A model generated the notes under the pieces. The model was given only the letters and a program-made list of their open reading frames with translations, ran no database searches and was not told the DNA's origin. The position numbers were made by a program, and so were the translations under genes. A stretch of DNA of 64,000 bases from Cladophialophora immunda (taxonomy: Eukaryota; Ascomycota; Eurotiomycetes; Chaetothyriales; Herpotrichiellaceae): positions 372,001-436,000 of the forward strand of contig NW_015622547.1 in the NCBI RefSeq assembly GCF_000835495.1, in the 5' to 3' direction. Below, piece after piece: positions 11,823 to 23,900 of the stretch; the stretch's first letter is position 1, and each line of letters begins with the position of its first letter.

Positions 11823-12876
11823 ATGGCGACTTTCACAGTTTTGGATCAAGCTGAAGAAGGTAATGGATGTTTGCTGCGGATTGAATACACCTGAAAGCTC
11901 TGACTCCTTTACAGACAAACTCCACGCGACTCGGCTTCTAGGTATTGAAGAGCGGCCTTTCAAACGAGTCTCAAAACGCCTTCTTGCATCCATCACTCCT
12001 ATCAACTCTTTCCTTGCGCGACCGAGCCCGTCTGATGACGACGACGCTACAGCAGAATCGTCTGCAGACCAACATGAGCATTTCCTCGAATCCCTGACGC
12101 GGTTTCGCGAGGACGTCATCCTCGACTTCGCAGCCTTTGAATCCTCCATTGCGCGCACAGAGTTCCTCCGTGCTGCAAACACACGAGAGCGCGAGCGCTA
12201 CGCTGCAGAAAAGCTCAAGATTGAACAAACTGCCAACGACGTGCGGGAGAATCTGTCACATCTGAGAGTGCAGCTTGATGAGGCGCAGAAGACGCTCGCA
12301 GTTCGAAAAACCTATGATGTGCTAGCGGAGAAGATCACTCGGGATGAGAAGTTAAAAGTCACGAGAGCCGAGCAACATGTCAATCTCGAAAAACTCAAGG
12401 CTGAAATCGAGGAGTTGGAGCGTGAGAGCGCCGAGTTGAAGGTCGCTTGGGGCGAGCGGAGGGAACAGTTTGAACGAGTTATGCAGGAGGGAACGAGGCT
12501 GAGGAGGGTAATTAGAGATGAGAAGGAGCCAGAGCCAGAGGGCGAGAAGGACGACGCTGACCAAGAGAGGGAAAGAGAGGGCGACGATGGGGAGGGGGAG
12601 AGGGAGAGAGACGGGCTGTCTACTGCTGGGACACCCAGGCCTATGGACGACGCGCCGACGCCCTTCCCAGCTGGACTCAGAGGAAGCGGCATGTTGACGC
12701 CTAGGTCGAATCTGCCAGAAGAACCTGCCAGTGCAGAAGGGACTACGCCGCGGCGAGCAGACGAGGATATTGATATGCATGGAAACAATGGAGTGTCTTC
12801 TGCGGGAGAAGATGCTATCAAAGAAGCCGTAGGTGCTGCTCTTGAGAACGCAGCAGACGACATGGACACGACCTGA
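11823..12876 (+). CDS. THO complex subunit 7 (THOC7/Mft1 family)
   Basis: Exon 1 (11823..11859) encodes only MATFTVLDQAEE. After a 55-nt intron, exon 2 (11915..12876) completes a protein of 332 aa. The conserved block TRLLGIEERPFKRVSKRLL (about residues 17-35) and the following FLESLTRFREDVILDFAAFE helix are characteristic of the THOC7 family. Residues 90-240 are an almost continuous coiled coil rich in Glu, Arg and Lys. The C-terminal 90 residues are acidic and disordered, with EREREGDDGEGERER-like repeats. In the THO/TREX complex this subunit helps couple transcription elongation to mRNA packaging and export and prevents R-loops. It acts in the nucleus. It is a neighbour of elongin A, another elongation factor, in divergent orientation; joint regulation is only a suggestion. 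Confidence 0.88.
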
Positions 12877-13543
12877 GCGATTTGCGAGACCATTACAAAA
12901 TGGGTCTGCAGGTGCAGACATGGAGGGTCCCGCGTCCGCCTGGCCGATTTGTGGACAACGTTGACAACTTCGCCTTTGCCCCCGAAGACGAGGAGACCTC
13001 GGAGACGTCCCAGAATTACTTATTGGCTGGCAATCTCATGACTGAAGCCGGCCGCTGTTCGCGCACTGAATCCATTTCTGGGCCTGGGGACAACAACGGA
13101 GATCCTCGTGCTCCTGTATGATCAAGGGGGGAATAGCGATCAACCTAACTAGGATCTGCGGACACGGTTATGAGAAATGATGGGAAGAATCAAGGAGCCC
13201 ATCGATATCTGGCCCATTTGGGCTTACCGACTTCGTGTCAGTCGATCAACTTCTCTGGGACGTTCAAGACTCTCATGTGCTCTGTCTGCTCAATGAACGA
13301 CACACTGGCGAGGTTAGAAGCAAAGGAGAAGGACCAAGCCTAGCTGACGTTCAGAACCCCGAACAAATTTCCCCAGTTTCAAGGTATGGGAGAATGTGAT
13401 GCTCCAATGTTCATTTCAATCGTTCCATCATTGATTCCGGCTATAACTCAAAGCCGCTTTTTCACATCGCTTCTCCTTGGCATTTCCGTCCCTGTCGTCG
13501 TAGGTCGTCCTCAAGTCTTCGTTAGAAGGAGTGGAGCCTTCAT
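12877..13543. other. intergenic between convergent THOC7 and tubulin cofactor A genes
   Basis: These 667 bases contain the two 3' UTRs. The short plus-strand frame at 12882..13121 is not family-like and lacks a good context. I see no RNA gene or repeat. Confidence 0.55.
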
Positions 13544-14090
13544 TCATGACATAGTCCTCTCTTCTCCGGCGATCGGATCGTCCTTCTGCGCTTCTTTCGC
13601 CGCCTTGAGCACTTCAACCGCAGTGTTTCGTTCGTCTTCGTTTGTGGCTGTGTCCTATACCACACAAAAGATAGGCTGCTGTTAGCCACCCACCATGGCG
13701 TGGAGAGCGCCAACAAGTGTTGAACACTCACCAGGAGGTTCTCAAGCTTCTCCCTCGCGTTTGTGATGCGATCACGCAGCGTCGGGATGACTACCTTGGT
13801 CTCTTCAAGGGCTCGACGCTGTAGTAGATCGTTCAGGGTATGTTAGCCTCAGTCACACCAGACAGGGCCATTGCTCCAAAATCATTTCCGGTGGTGGATG
13901 AAATACACGGCTAATTGGGACACACCTCTTGTCTTAGTTTATAGTCATGGTTCTCATCGCTCCCGTTGGCTTCGTTCTCCAACTTGTAAATCCGAGCCTC
14001 CTGCTCCTCTTGCTCCTTGTAGTAGGATGCTTCTTCCTTCAGTAACCGCTGTAGCGAAGAGGTGGCGATCTGGATCTGGGAGGGCGGCAT
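13544..14090 (-). CDS. tubulin-specific chaperone A (TBCA/Rbl2)
   Basis: Three exons (14090..13926, 13818..13732 and 13654..13544) with introns of 107 and 77 nt give 120 aa. The protein starts MPPSQIQIATSSLQRLLKEE and continues with QEEQEARIYKLE, DYKLRQERRALEETK and VIPTLRDRITNAREKLENLL, the three-helix-bundle pattern of tubulin cofactor A. The exon 3 product ends with DDPIAGEERTMS. Cofactor A captures newly folded beta-tubulin delivered by the CCT chaperonin and hands it on to cofactors D/E, so it works in the cytosol in microtubule biogenesis. The length matches the family (about 110-120 aa). All exon phases are 0. Confidence 0.92.
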
Positions 14091-14973
14091 CTTTTCCGTT
14101 CTGTCTTTGAGGTGGATTCTGTGAATCTGAGAGGTACACTTGCTTTTGTTTACCCGATCAACACGAGTGGTGTAGGCAGCAGACGAAGAACATGTGGGGA
14201 AGGCGAACACGGCCGAGAAAGGTCTGAGGCACGAGGAGCGGCACAAGGCACAAGGCAGAATGACGTAGGAGGCCTAGAGGCGCAGGCTGGCACTGGCTGG
14301 TAGAGGCGCTCCTTGGCACCGACTTGGCAGGGACCGGGTCAACATCTCCTCTAACAACTCACTCTTCGTTACTCTCACCACCATTACATCGCCAATCCCT
14401 GACCTACCACGACCCTGTACCTCCCTGACCCTCGCTCATCCAAGATCCTGAGCATCCGTACACCACCGCCCATGTCACCTATGGGCTGGTGTGCGGCCGG
14501 CCAGAACTCCCTCGGCGTTTCCCGTTGATGACAAAGTCGACGGCGGAATATTCAGCAGCCCGCCAGTCTGCACGTGGAAGCGAGATTCCGTTTACAGCGG
14601 CTGGCACCGGGCTGGCCTATCATGGTTCTGCGCTTGATAAGATGGTTCCGACTTACCTAAGAGGGCGCGTGTCCTCGTCGCCATGACTTGCATGCCACGA
14701 AACCTTTTCAATCGCGGAAACGGTATACCACGGCTTTCTAGTCTGATGATCAAAGATTTACGCAGACCGGGAATCGCTTGGCGTATACCTAGTAGGACTG
14801 GACAGAGTCAATGGTATAAGTATCAACATATCCCGTCTCGCTGCTTGTTTCTTTTCCCACATACTCAGCGCTCATCCCCGCCTGTCCTTGCGCAGCCCTG
14901 AACGACGGTACACACACACACGCCACCTGCAAGACCTCCATCTAAATCAATCGTCGAGCACCCCGAATAGAAC
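14091..14973. promoter_or_regulatory. divergent promoter region, TBCA / MDR oxidoreductase
   Basis: These 883 bases lie between two divergent start codons. The part just upstream of 14974 is C-rich with a CACACACACA run, as in a leader. The open frames inside (for example 14489..14686) are not convincing. No specific operator is recognised. Confidence 0.5.
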
Positions 14974-15900
14974 ATGCGTGCCATCACAGTTGCTTCCTGG
15001 GGTTCTCCCCCTCAATTCACCTCGTCCCACCCTGAGCCTCCACCTTCATCCGCCGACACTGTCACTCTCAAGGTCCTTGCAAGTGGTCTCCATCAACTTG
15101 TTCGTTCGCAAGCCACAGGTACCCACTACAGCACGAAAAACGCAATTATCCCCTATATCCCAGGTGCCGACGGCGTCGGCGAGACCCCCGATGGCCAACG
15201 CGTGTATTTCAACAGCATTGCAATGGGCGGCGGGTTTGCCGAATACATCACCGTGCCGAAATCCAGTGTATCGCCGCTTCCCGAAGGGGCGGATCCAGTT
15301 GCGATTGCTGGACTGATGAATCCGGGCATGTCGAGCTGGATGGCGTTTGCAGCTCGGGTTGACCCACCATTACCGAAGGGGTTTACGGTCGTGATCATGG
15401 GGGTTACGGCGATTAGTGCCAAAGTTGCGGTACACTTTGCGCGGGTTAAAGGTGCGGCCAAAATCATTGGTGTGGCAAGGAATGGAAAGGAGATGGCTTC
15501 GATCCCCGACCTGGACGAACGTATCGTCCTCGCCAACGATCCCAGTCAGACGGACTTCTCATCCTTGACGGATGTCGACTTGATTCTAGACTATCTCTAT
15601 GGTCCCGCCGTTGCTGCCCTTTTCGCCCAACTCAAATCCACCGTCCCTACGCAGTTCGTACAGATTGGCACGGTTGCTGGGAATGATATGGCATTGCCAG
15701 GCGCAATCTTGCGGAGCAAGAACATCACTCTACGAGGAGCGGGCCCAGGTGCGTGGACCATGCCACAGTATGCCAAGGAGGTGCCAGACTTGCTTGCAGC
15801 TGTGGCCCAGCTGCCTGATATGGACTTGAAGGTGAGGAAACTGGAGGAAGCAGATGCGGCGTGGGCGGCGAAGAAGGAGCGGACTGTGTTTGTGCCGTGA
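14974..15900 (+). CDS. quinone oxidoreductase-like MDR family protein
   Basis: A single exon of 308 aa with no intron. The N-terminal half carries the GroES-like fold of the medium-chain dehydrogenase/reductase superfamily (IPGADGVGETPDGQRV, GGGFAEYITVP). The C-terminal half is a Rossmann fold beginning near residue 135 (FTVVIMGVTAISAKVAV). The dinucleotide loop reads GVTAISAK instead of the usual AxxGGVG or GxGxxG. The catalytic and structural zinc ligands of alcohol dehydrogenases are absent, so it belongs with zinc-independent NADP-dependent reductases. The substrate is unknown; relatives reduce quinones or enones. The 3' end faces the next minus-strand gene with only 164 bp between stops. 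Confidence 0.8.
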   Translation: MRAITVASWGSPPQFTSSHPEPPPSSADTVTLKVLASGLHQLVRSQATGTHYSTKNAIIPYIPGADGVGETPDGQRVYFNSIAMGGGFAEYITVPKSSVSPLPEGADPVAIAGLMNPGMSSWMAFAARVDPPLPKGFTVVIMGVTAISAKVAVHFARVKGAAKIIGVARNGKEMASIPDLDERIVLANDPSQTDFSSLTDVDLILDYLYGPAVAALFAQLKSTVPTQFVQIGTVAGNDMALPGAILRSKNITLRGAGPGAWTMPQYAKEVPDLLAAVAQLPDMDLKVRKLEEADAAWAAKKERTVFVP

Positions 15901-16064
15901 CTGGCCGACAACGGCTCGGGTCCTTTAGAGCCATCGGCTTTGAGGGCGAACATTTAAAACAGGATGCAAAAAGAGCGAGAAGGTCGGGTTACGAATCTGC
16001 TATTGCCAACCGCCAGACACGCGGTGGGATGTTTGGTCTATTGACGGGTTTGCTGTGGACGGTG

Positions 16065-16901
16065 CTATAGGCCAACCTCGATTTCTATCCATATGCACTT
16101 GATCGTGGTCGTCTCCAAAAGCCCCATTTCGTTCTCTGTTCGAAAACTCACATCATGTAATCTTGTCTGCACTGCCACCTCGTCTGTCTGGAGTGCTCTG
16201 CTCCCTTCGCGTCTTTTCGGCATTGAACTACTGTCTCCGGTGCTCGATTCAGAGAACTCGGGACTGCGCCACCCCAGATTCCATTTGCCTGTCTCACCTG
16301 TCGGATCGTGGTCTGGCCCGGGGAGAGAAAAGGCCCGTTTGAACCACGACGTCTTGGTGGGACGGGGTGGTAACTGAGTTTCTGGTGCGGGTTGGACTTG
16401 GAACTGTGGTTGGAGTTGTGATTGAGGTTGAGACTTTTCATCCCGTCTGTCAGATCGTGTCTCCTCTGCTGCGGATGGATTCGAGAGCTCTCCCCTGAGC
16501 AAGAGATCCAGTTCTTCAACCACTGCTTGCTGTGTCCAGAAGGAGGAGTGATTCTCGGTCCCGGAAAGGGTAATGACGACCCCGGTGGTCTGGTGGCTGG
16601 GTATTGAGGGAGAAACAATGTTCTGCTCGGTCAGAGTTCTTGTCGACGTCAGAATGTCCGCTGGAACGACAACAACGGTAACATGATTGCACAGGTTGGA
16701 CACATGTGTCGCAAAACAGGGTATGAGAGACTCTACGACCAGCTCGTAGATACGTCGAGTACGTTGTTGACGGATCAAGGAGGTGCTCGACGCTGTTCTC
16801 GTTCTTGAGTCCTGGGCTGATGCTTTGGGTGAGATAGCGACCGCCTCTTCATAGCTGGGGATGCGATCGTGGGGATCTATGTCGAAGGGCGTTTTGGACA
16901 T
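16065..16901 (-). CDS. conserved fungal hypothetical protein with DRIPSYEEA motif
   Basis: A single exon of 278 aa starting MSKTPFDIDPHDRIPSYEEAV. The N-terminal PSYEEA motif resembles a PY-like or short linear motif found at the start of several fungal proteins of unknown function. Residues 45-130 form the only well-folded-looking part: an alpha segment RRIYELVVESLIPCF, then beta-rich VTVVVVPADIL and TTGVVITLSG. The middle (about 150-190) is Gln/Pro-rich low complexity (SQPQ... repeats). The end has aromatic and charged residues with WIEIEVGL at the C-terminus. No membrane segment or signal peptide is seen. I cannot assign a function. Confidence 0.65.
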   Translation of the reverse strand: MSKTPFDIDPHDRIPSYEEAVAISPKASAQDSRTRTASSTSLIRQQRTRRIYELVVESLIPCFATHVSNLCNHVTVVVVPADILTSTRTLTEQNIVSPSIPSHQTTGVVITLSGTENHSSFWTQQAVVEELDLLLRGELSNPSAAEETRSDRRDEKSQPQSQLQPQFQVQPAPETQLPPRPTKTSWFKRAFSLPGPDHDPTGETGKWNLGWRSPEFSESSTGDSSSMPKRREGSRALQTDEVAVQTRLHDVSFRTENEMGLLETTTIKCIWIEIEVGL

Positions 16902-17959
16902 GTCTATAGGAGGGATGCGTCACTGAGCTGAGGTCGGATGGATATGGGTATGGCCCCCCAATCTGTCGTAGGATGGTTTTGTGAGCGGTATGATGAGGAC
17001 AAGGAAGTGGATGACATGAGGACCTACTCCCATCACCGATCAGCCTGATCGTCACTGTCAAGAGGCAGTGGTTCGCTCAAGAAGCAGTGCCATGCCCATC
17101 TGCCGACCTTAACCGGTGAGTGCTGGTTCGCGAATATTATCTCAGGTGGAAAGTCAAACGACGCCCGGTGGCATTAGCGAGGAAGCAACCGTTTGCTTCT
17201 AGAAGGCTAGGAACGGCTTCCAAGGACCAGGGACTCAAGGGCATGCTTTTGGGGCCAGAGTTGGCGTGGAGCTAATGATCTGAGGCAAACAGCGCAGGGC
17301 CTTGAAGCGTGGGACGGTGGGAGAAGAAAGCCTCGGCGGGCCAAGTGCAAATTAGTGCCACTCCCAAGCACCAGCCTGCGTCCATTGACTGCGACTGCGC
17401 TGCCTGCGCCCGATCACGGTGCCACCACCTCCATCATGCCATCTCAGATCAGACACCACCAGGTCTGCCTTGATCCATCCAATTCAAATGCCTCCTCCAC
17501 CACTGCTCTCCCGTATTCGCATCTAACTAGCCGTGCAACGACATTCCGTCCTCGTGACAGTCCCCTCTCTGCCTTGGAACTCCACATGCATTGAACTTTC
17601 TCCTATCCCGACACCAGCAACCAGGGCGGTGGTACATGGCAGACACGGCGGATCCTCGCTGTGGACTAGGTATACCTGTGAGTAACATGCAATGGGCAAA
17701 CACGCCTTTGTGCCAACCACGAGGAGTCCCGGTATTTATTCCAATTCCCACCTTCCCTCAGTCTGCTCTTTCTCTTCACATCCCGACCAAACAAATCCCT
17801 CGTTGACAAAGTCCTTGTATCACTTGGAGGCCTCTGTGTGACACCATCTTCTTCCCCTTGCATCAACATCGCCCACCCAACCTGATATAATACCAGCTCA
17901 TCTTGTTAGTCGACATAATCTACTGATACACTAGTTCGCCTGTTACCACTCCAGCCCTT
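16902..17959. promoter_or_regulatory. divergent promoter region, hypothetical / flotillin
   Basis: These 1058 bases lie between two divergent start codons. The right 250 bases are C/T-rich, consistent with the flotillin leader. The short open frames are unremarkable. I see no RNA gene or repeat. Confidence 0.5.
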
Positions 17960-19553
17960 ATGCCCGGCATGTGGTATCACATCTCCAACGCCAATGAGTA
18001 CCTCGTGGTCACTGGCGCTGGCGTCGACGATGTACGGATCGTCAAGAAAGCCTTCGTCTATCCATGGCAGCGCGTCGCTCGCATCTCCGTATCGCCCTTT
18101 GACTTCTCCCTCAACCTGCAGGCCATGACCATTGAGAAGCTCCAATTCGCCCTGCCTGCCGTCTTCACCATTGGCCCAGATAACAAGCCTGAAGCCCTCA
18201 AGAAGTATGCGTTGCTCCTCAGCGGGAACCCGGATGGCACCCCTTCCGCGGGCAAGAAACCGGGCCAGGCCATTGTGCCGACCCAGAGAGGCCATGTTCA
18301 AGACATCGTCAAAGGCATCATTGAAGGTGAGACCCGGGTCATCGTCTCAAGCATGACCATGGAGGAAATTTTCAAGGAGCGACAGGTCTTTAAGCAGAAG
18401 GTATCCCTTCAATCGGACCCAATTCACGAGCACGAGACGCGGCACTAACTGGACTTGCAGGTCATTGAGAATGTCCAAAATGAATTGGACCAGTTTGGCC
18501 TGCGAATCTACAATGCCAACGTCAAGGAACTTCAAGACACCCCGGGCTCCGAATACTTTGCCTTCCTCTCCCGCAAAGCCCACGAAGGAGCGTCCAACCA
18601 AGCCCGTATCGATGTGGCCGAGGCTCGCATGCGAGGTGAAATCGGCGAAGCTGGGAAACGTGGTCATACGAAGCAGGAAATCTCCAAGATTGAAGCAGAG
18701 ACCGCTGTCCTCGAGACCAAGCGGAGAGGTGAGACAACTGCTTTGTATCAGTGTGGCAAGCACTAACACAACAATCACAGCCGACAAAGCACAAGCAGAT
18801 GCCGAGCTCACAAATCGGCAGACAGAGTTGGACATGACCATTCAGATCAATCAGATCCAAGCTCGGAGAGCCGCCGAGACCCGCGACGCTGAATTGCAGA
18901 AAGAGGTCGAGACGAAGAAGGCAGCTACCGAGCTTGAACGTCTTCGGGCCAAAGACCTCGTCCGTGCCCAGATCTCAAAGGAAACAACACAGCAAGAGGC
19001 TGATGCCGACCTCTACCGCGCATCCAAGCAAGCGGATGCCAGAGCCTACGCCAAAAAGCAGGATGCCGATGCTCAGCTGTTCGAGCAGCAACGTCAAATT
19101 CAAGCCAGCGTCGAACGCCAGATGAAAGAAGCCGATGCAATGTATCATGCCAAGATGCGTGAGGCTGAAGCAACCAAAGCACAGGCGGAAGCGTACAGGG
19201 AGCTGGCCGATGCATTTGGCGGACCACAGGGTCTGCTTCAGTTCATGATGCTCAAGGAGAATACCTACGAGAAGCTCGCCATGGCCAACGCAAAGGCCAT
19301 TCAAGGCCTTCAGCCCAAGATTACCGTGTGGAACACCGGCAGCGGCGATGCCAGCGGCGCCATGGGAGAAGGCATCGCCCCGATCAAGAACATCATGCAG
19401 TCACTGCCTCCGTTGCTCAGTACGATCCAGGAACAAACCGGCATGACGCCGCCGAATTGGATGGTGCAGATGCCCAAAGACGTCAACGGACATCTCAAGC
19501 CCGAGGAGCGGCGAAAGATCTTGAGCCACAGCACCGACGAGAAGAAGGGCTGA
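17960..19553 (+). CDS. floA: flotillin (SPFH-domain membrane microdomain scaffold)
   Basis: Three exons (17960..18400, 18461..18728 and 18781..19553) with introns of 60 and 52 nt encode 493 aa. Residues 1-190 are the SPFH/band-7 domain with the diagnostic segments WYHISNANEYLVVTGAG, LQAMTIEKLQFALPAVFTIG and GIIEGETRVIVSSMTMEEIF, then NVQNELDQFGLRIYNANVKE. Residues 200-370 are a long Ala/Glu/Lys-rich coiled coil with repeated (Q/E)ADA elements typical of the flotillin domain. The C-terminus is soluble. There is no transmembrane helix; attachment is expected through N-terminal hydrophobic residues and acylation. Flotillins oligomerise on the inner plasma membrane and organise sterol-rich domains; in Aspergillus nidulans FloA influences growth and cell-wall or polarity processes. 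Both introns carry good GT/AG ends and the first has a CACTAAC branch site. Confidence 0.95.
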
Positions 19554-20906
19554 GCCAAGCTTACGACATCTCACGCGGAGACACTCGTAGGAGGTTCAGC
19601 AGACATTGGATCCGGAGTTGCGAGGCTCGCGGCCACAGGGATGGAGAATCCGCTCACTCACTTGCACAATGCTCTCTCTTTTGTTTATGGCACATGGCGC
19701 AATTTGGAGTTAGGCTGGGGGACGGGCGGTGTTTTTGCACTGTAATGAAGCGCGCTTGTATCCTAGTCTATAGGTTGCCTTTGCTTTGCTTTGCTTTTGT
19801 CCACAATTCGCGCGTTGGAATGTAATTGTATATCAAATCACACCAAGAATCTCTGAGCGTGCGCGTGCGTGTTTCTTTTTCAACTCGCTCGCCTGCTCCT
19901 TGTCCTCGGTCTGCCGATAACACTCGCTCTGGCTTTCACCCCCAAGTGGGAGGTCGTGTACCGAGCACTGGTGAGTGGCATTGGGCGATACCTGTGGGCA
20001 GTACGAGGTCAAACCCTGGAACTCGCCGTTGTTGACCTAGGGGGTTGGAGAGAAAATGATCACACTTCCCCTGCTGATACGGCGTTGAAATGAGCTACAT
20101 GCTCGGTAGCCATGTGTGTATATACAGGCCGCCAGTGGAGCGAAGAAAAGAGAGGAAGAAAAGGGGACCTTCTTTTGGCACACAAAGGTAGACGGTCTGC
20201 ATTATGAATTGTGGATCTGCTATCTACTTTTCCCTAGGTCATGTCATCATTCATCTTTTCATTGCGGAGATGCTTGGGCAGCAGTATATCTTCGGAGGAC
20301 TGACTGCGTGCAGCTCTGCTACCCTAATTGTCGCCTCTCGTTCAAAATCCATTCCCACTGAGTCTACTTCTCAAGGGATGGGCCGAGCAAGCACAGCATC
20401 TGGCTGTCTGTCCATCTCATGTTCTCGACCTGCCATTCTGTCTGTGTTTCGGCAATCTTCCGGGCCTCCCTCCCGAGTTACATATCATATCTTTCCAAAA
20501 CCAAAAGTATTTAAGAGTTGTCCATCCTCTCTGTTCCCTGCGCCATGCGCTAATTCGTGTTTCCCTGTCGAGTGATCGTGGTCGACATGTCGTCCATGTC
20601 AGTGTCAATGTCGATGTCGAAATTAAACCTGTGTCAGATGACCACCAACCCATAGCTGACCGATACCAACCAAATCCTGCTTGCCTGCTCTGGTGTACAA
20701 AACGATTGAAAATTGGTCTCTAGCCCATAACAACATGCTGTGGTAATTGCTGGAATGTCGTTTCGATCATTTAAAAAAAGAGACGGAAATCCACCAGAAA
20801 CAATGCTTCCTTGTCGTCAATAGCCTTCCCTGTTGCCCCTCGCGTGTCCAAAACGATATGTGTTTGGTATCCAGGGAGTTAGAATCACCGAGCTAGATAG
20901 ACGATT
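19554..20906. other. intergenic between convergent flotillin and Wee1 genes
   Basis: 1353 bases of non-coding sequence with the two 3' UTRs. It contains a TTTGCTTTGCTTTGC stretch near 19780. The open frames on the plus strand (20116-20723) overlap and show no family similarity. I see no RNA gene. Confidence 0.55.
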
Positions 20907-23900
20907 TCAGACATCGATCATTTCCGCATCCTCAGCAAGGACCTCATCGGCAGGTCCCCAGTTGCCCTCGAAGACAGTCGCTCCCGCGCGCCGCCTCGTT
21001 TCTGCCCACCGTACGCCTTCAGTGTTGAGCACCTCGCCGGCAAGAGGACGGTCGTTTGGATCTGGAGAGATCATCCAGCGCACAACTCTGTCGAGAGCTT
21101 GTTCGTGAGAGGGATCCACCATAAACTGAGGCGGATTGACAAGTTCACCACTTCGTTCGAATGGCGGGGTTTTCTGGTGAGGGCGAGCCACAGTCGCCTC
21201 GAAATCATCGCCGTCCATCACTTCCACGTCGTGGTGATCGCTGTCCTGGCGAAATTCAAACGAATTTTCTCTCGACACCGGGTTACCTGACGAGTCCCTT
21301 AAAATCCCGCTAGTTCCAGAGCTCCACGTTAAGCTCGGGACATCGCTCATATCCCCATTTCGAAGCTTCTGCCATGATACGCCATTGTCCGGGAGTTCAA
21401 CATTTCCAGCCGTCTCCAGCATGATCAGACCGAGTGCAAAAATATCAGCAGGTTTATCGTATCGACCCATTAGAATCTCGGGTCCGATATATTCGCGATC
21501 CCCTTCGCCCTCAATGCCCGCCTTTGCTGGCCATCGGGTTGCCATACCAAAGTCTGCAATCTTGAGGACGCCTTCGAATGTGATTAGGACGTTCGCCGGC
21601 TTGAGATCGAGATGGATAAATCCTGAGTCGTGGATGTGCTTCAGACCCTAGCGGCCGTCAGTTTGGACGAGGAGCGTTAGAGGGGTTGGACTTACCATTC
21701 CCAGCTCAAGAAGGATCTTCCATATGCGGAAATCATCTAGCCTCGCTTTCAGGCCAACTTGCGCAAGGAAGACGTCAAGCGTACCCTCTTCGCAGAACTC
21801 TGTTTGAATGTAAAGATGACCATTTTCCTCCCAACTGTCGACGAAAGTGACAATGTGATCTGAATGACCCAAGGCTTTCAGCACGTCAACCTCATGGATC
21901 TTTCTCTGGCGGTCTCGAGCACCAGCATAAGGATATCGGGATCTCTTGACGGCCCAAATTTTCTCGGGTACAGAACTTCTTGAGGACGGACGGCTGGTGG
22001 ACACAGAATAAATCTTATGGAATGGAGATGTCTCGGGTGGTTGCGACACTCGATAGACTTGCGAGAATTCTCCAGAGCCAATGAGATCAACTTTGTCAAA
22101 TCTTGATGTCAAGCTGCTGTCGATATTCGTCGCGTCTAGTGAGGCCAGGTTTAGGCTTGGGCGGTTGGAGAAATTCGTAAAATACTCTCGTGGCCCAGTT
22201 GGTGTTGCAGGAATGATGGGTGCCATATTATTTTGCCTCGTTGGCGGACGTTCAGCTCGTCCTGAAATGGTCAGACCGCTTGGATCAGGAGGAAAGAAGC
22301 TGTCGAGGGGGGTGTGAGGAGATCCGCGATCCGTCTTTTCAATTCTTGGGCTTACTGGTGGCACGGATATTCTTTTAGCACGTTCCAAAGCAGGGGCATG
22401 CAGGGTCGGAATCGAGAGTGTCCTTCTCGTCGAGAAAGGATATCTGAAACCTTTGGAAGGACGACCTTGGATAAAAGAGGGGGCCGGCAAGGTGACGACA
22501 TTCAGCGTCGACTTTGGCCTCAGGTTGGCGGATGGAGAATCTTCCATCGCGCTGTCACTGTCCAGGTCGACGCATCCTGGCGATGCCACAATAGGAGATA
22601 ACTTACTGCTTGACAAACGAGTGACGTGGGCGGAAGGAGCAACAGCTCGGTTGGTGGACAAGGCTGATTGGTGAGGCGATGGAGAAACTGAACTCCGATC
22701 ATGAGGGTCTGTCAAATGTTTGGTTGGTGTAGGGGGATAGTCAGAGTCTGTTGACTGGCTATTCGCGCGACTCAACGGGGCACGACCTGTTCCTTTGTCC
22801 TCAGGGTCGATGGAAGCAAAACTTCCCTCCCGAAGCAAATTGTGTCGACTTGGTCGAGGTCCGAAGATGCCGACACTCTTAGAGAACGGAAAAGCTGAGA
22901 CCTTGGAAGGACCATGGCTCACCTCGAGCGGACTCGGGGGTACGCCGAAAGACTGTCGCGAGATCCTGTTGACAGCGCCCTTCGCCGGTGCAAATTTCTG
23001 CTCATTCTGGAAGATGGCGGGCTGTTTCTTGCAAGGAGTATCTGGCATATGGGCTTTCGGTAGGCCAGCGTTTGGATCTTCCACATTACGGTTCTTCTTC
23101 GAGATGAGACCAGTCGACATGAAAGCAGCCGGTAAGGGTTTGGCAGCCTTGTAGTTGCCCGGAGTGGCGAAAGAAGCCTGAGAGGAGAATTCGTTCTCGT
23201 CAGAAGATGGCACTGGCCTAGACGAGCCCACCGGCAGAGATTTCGAGAAATCATGAGAACGAGGTCTGCTGGGGCGGTGCATCGGTTCATGGGTAGGCGA
23301 ATCATCTTGCTCGTCAGGCTGAGAAGATGACTGAGTCATTGTTCGAGAAAGCGGATGTCGAGGCTGATAGGATGAGCCGTTCTGGCTGACAGTCATAGGA
23401 TGAATTGAGGCGCTCAAGAGGTTTCCTTGAGTTGGAAACGGGCTATCGCGTGGGAAGGCGTTCATGTTGTTATCCAGAGACATCCGCATTTCTTTTTTGG
23501 GGTTTGCTGCTGGAGTGAAGTCTAACCAGGACTTGTCTGCCTCCGTCACATTGTAGAATTTCAAATTGGTGGATCGATCGATCTGTCTTTGCTGAATAGT
23601 CGACTTCCTTAAAGAAGATGATCGCTTCGGAATTGTTGAAAATCGTGAAGATGACAAGAATGAGTTGCTCACAAACCAGTCATTGTCATCTTGCGCTCGT
23701 TTGTCACCGAACATCCCACTGTCCAGGGTATCAGACTCAAATATGCTGAAATCGAGGCCTGGCCCGTGAAGACTTCTCCTCTTGGCCGAAGGACTCTCAC
23801 AACCTGGTGTTTCGTCGGATCTAGGACCATCCGATCTTTTCATGGGACTCAGAGGGGCAACCGCTGAGATTAACATTCCCCCACTTCGTCTTTTCTCTTG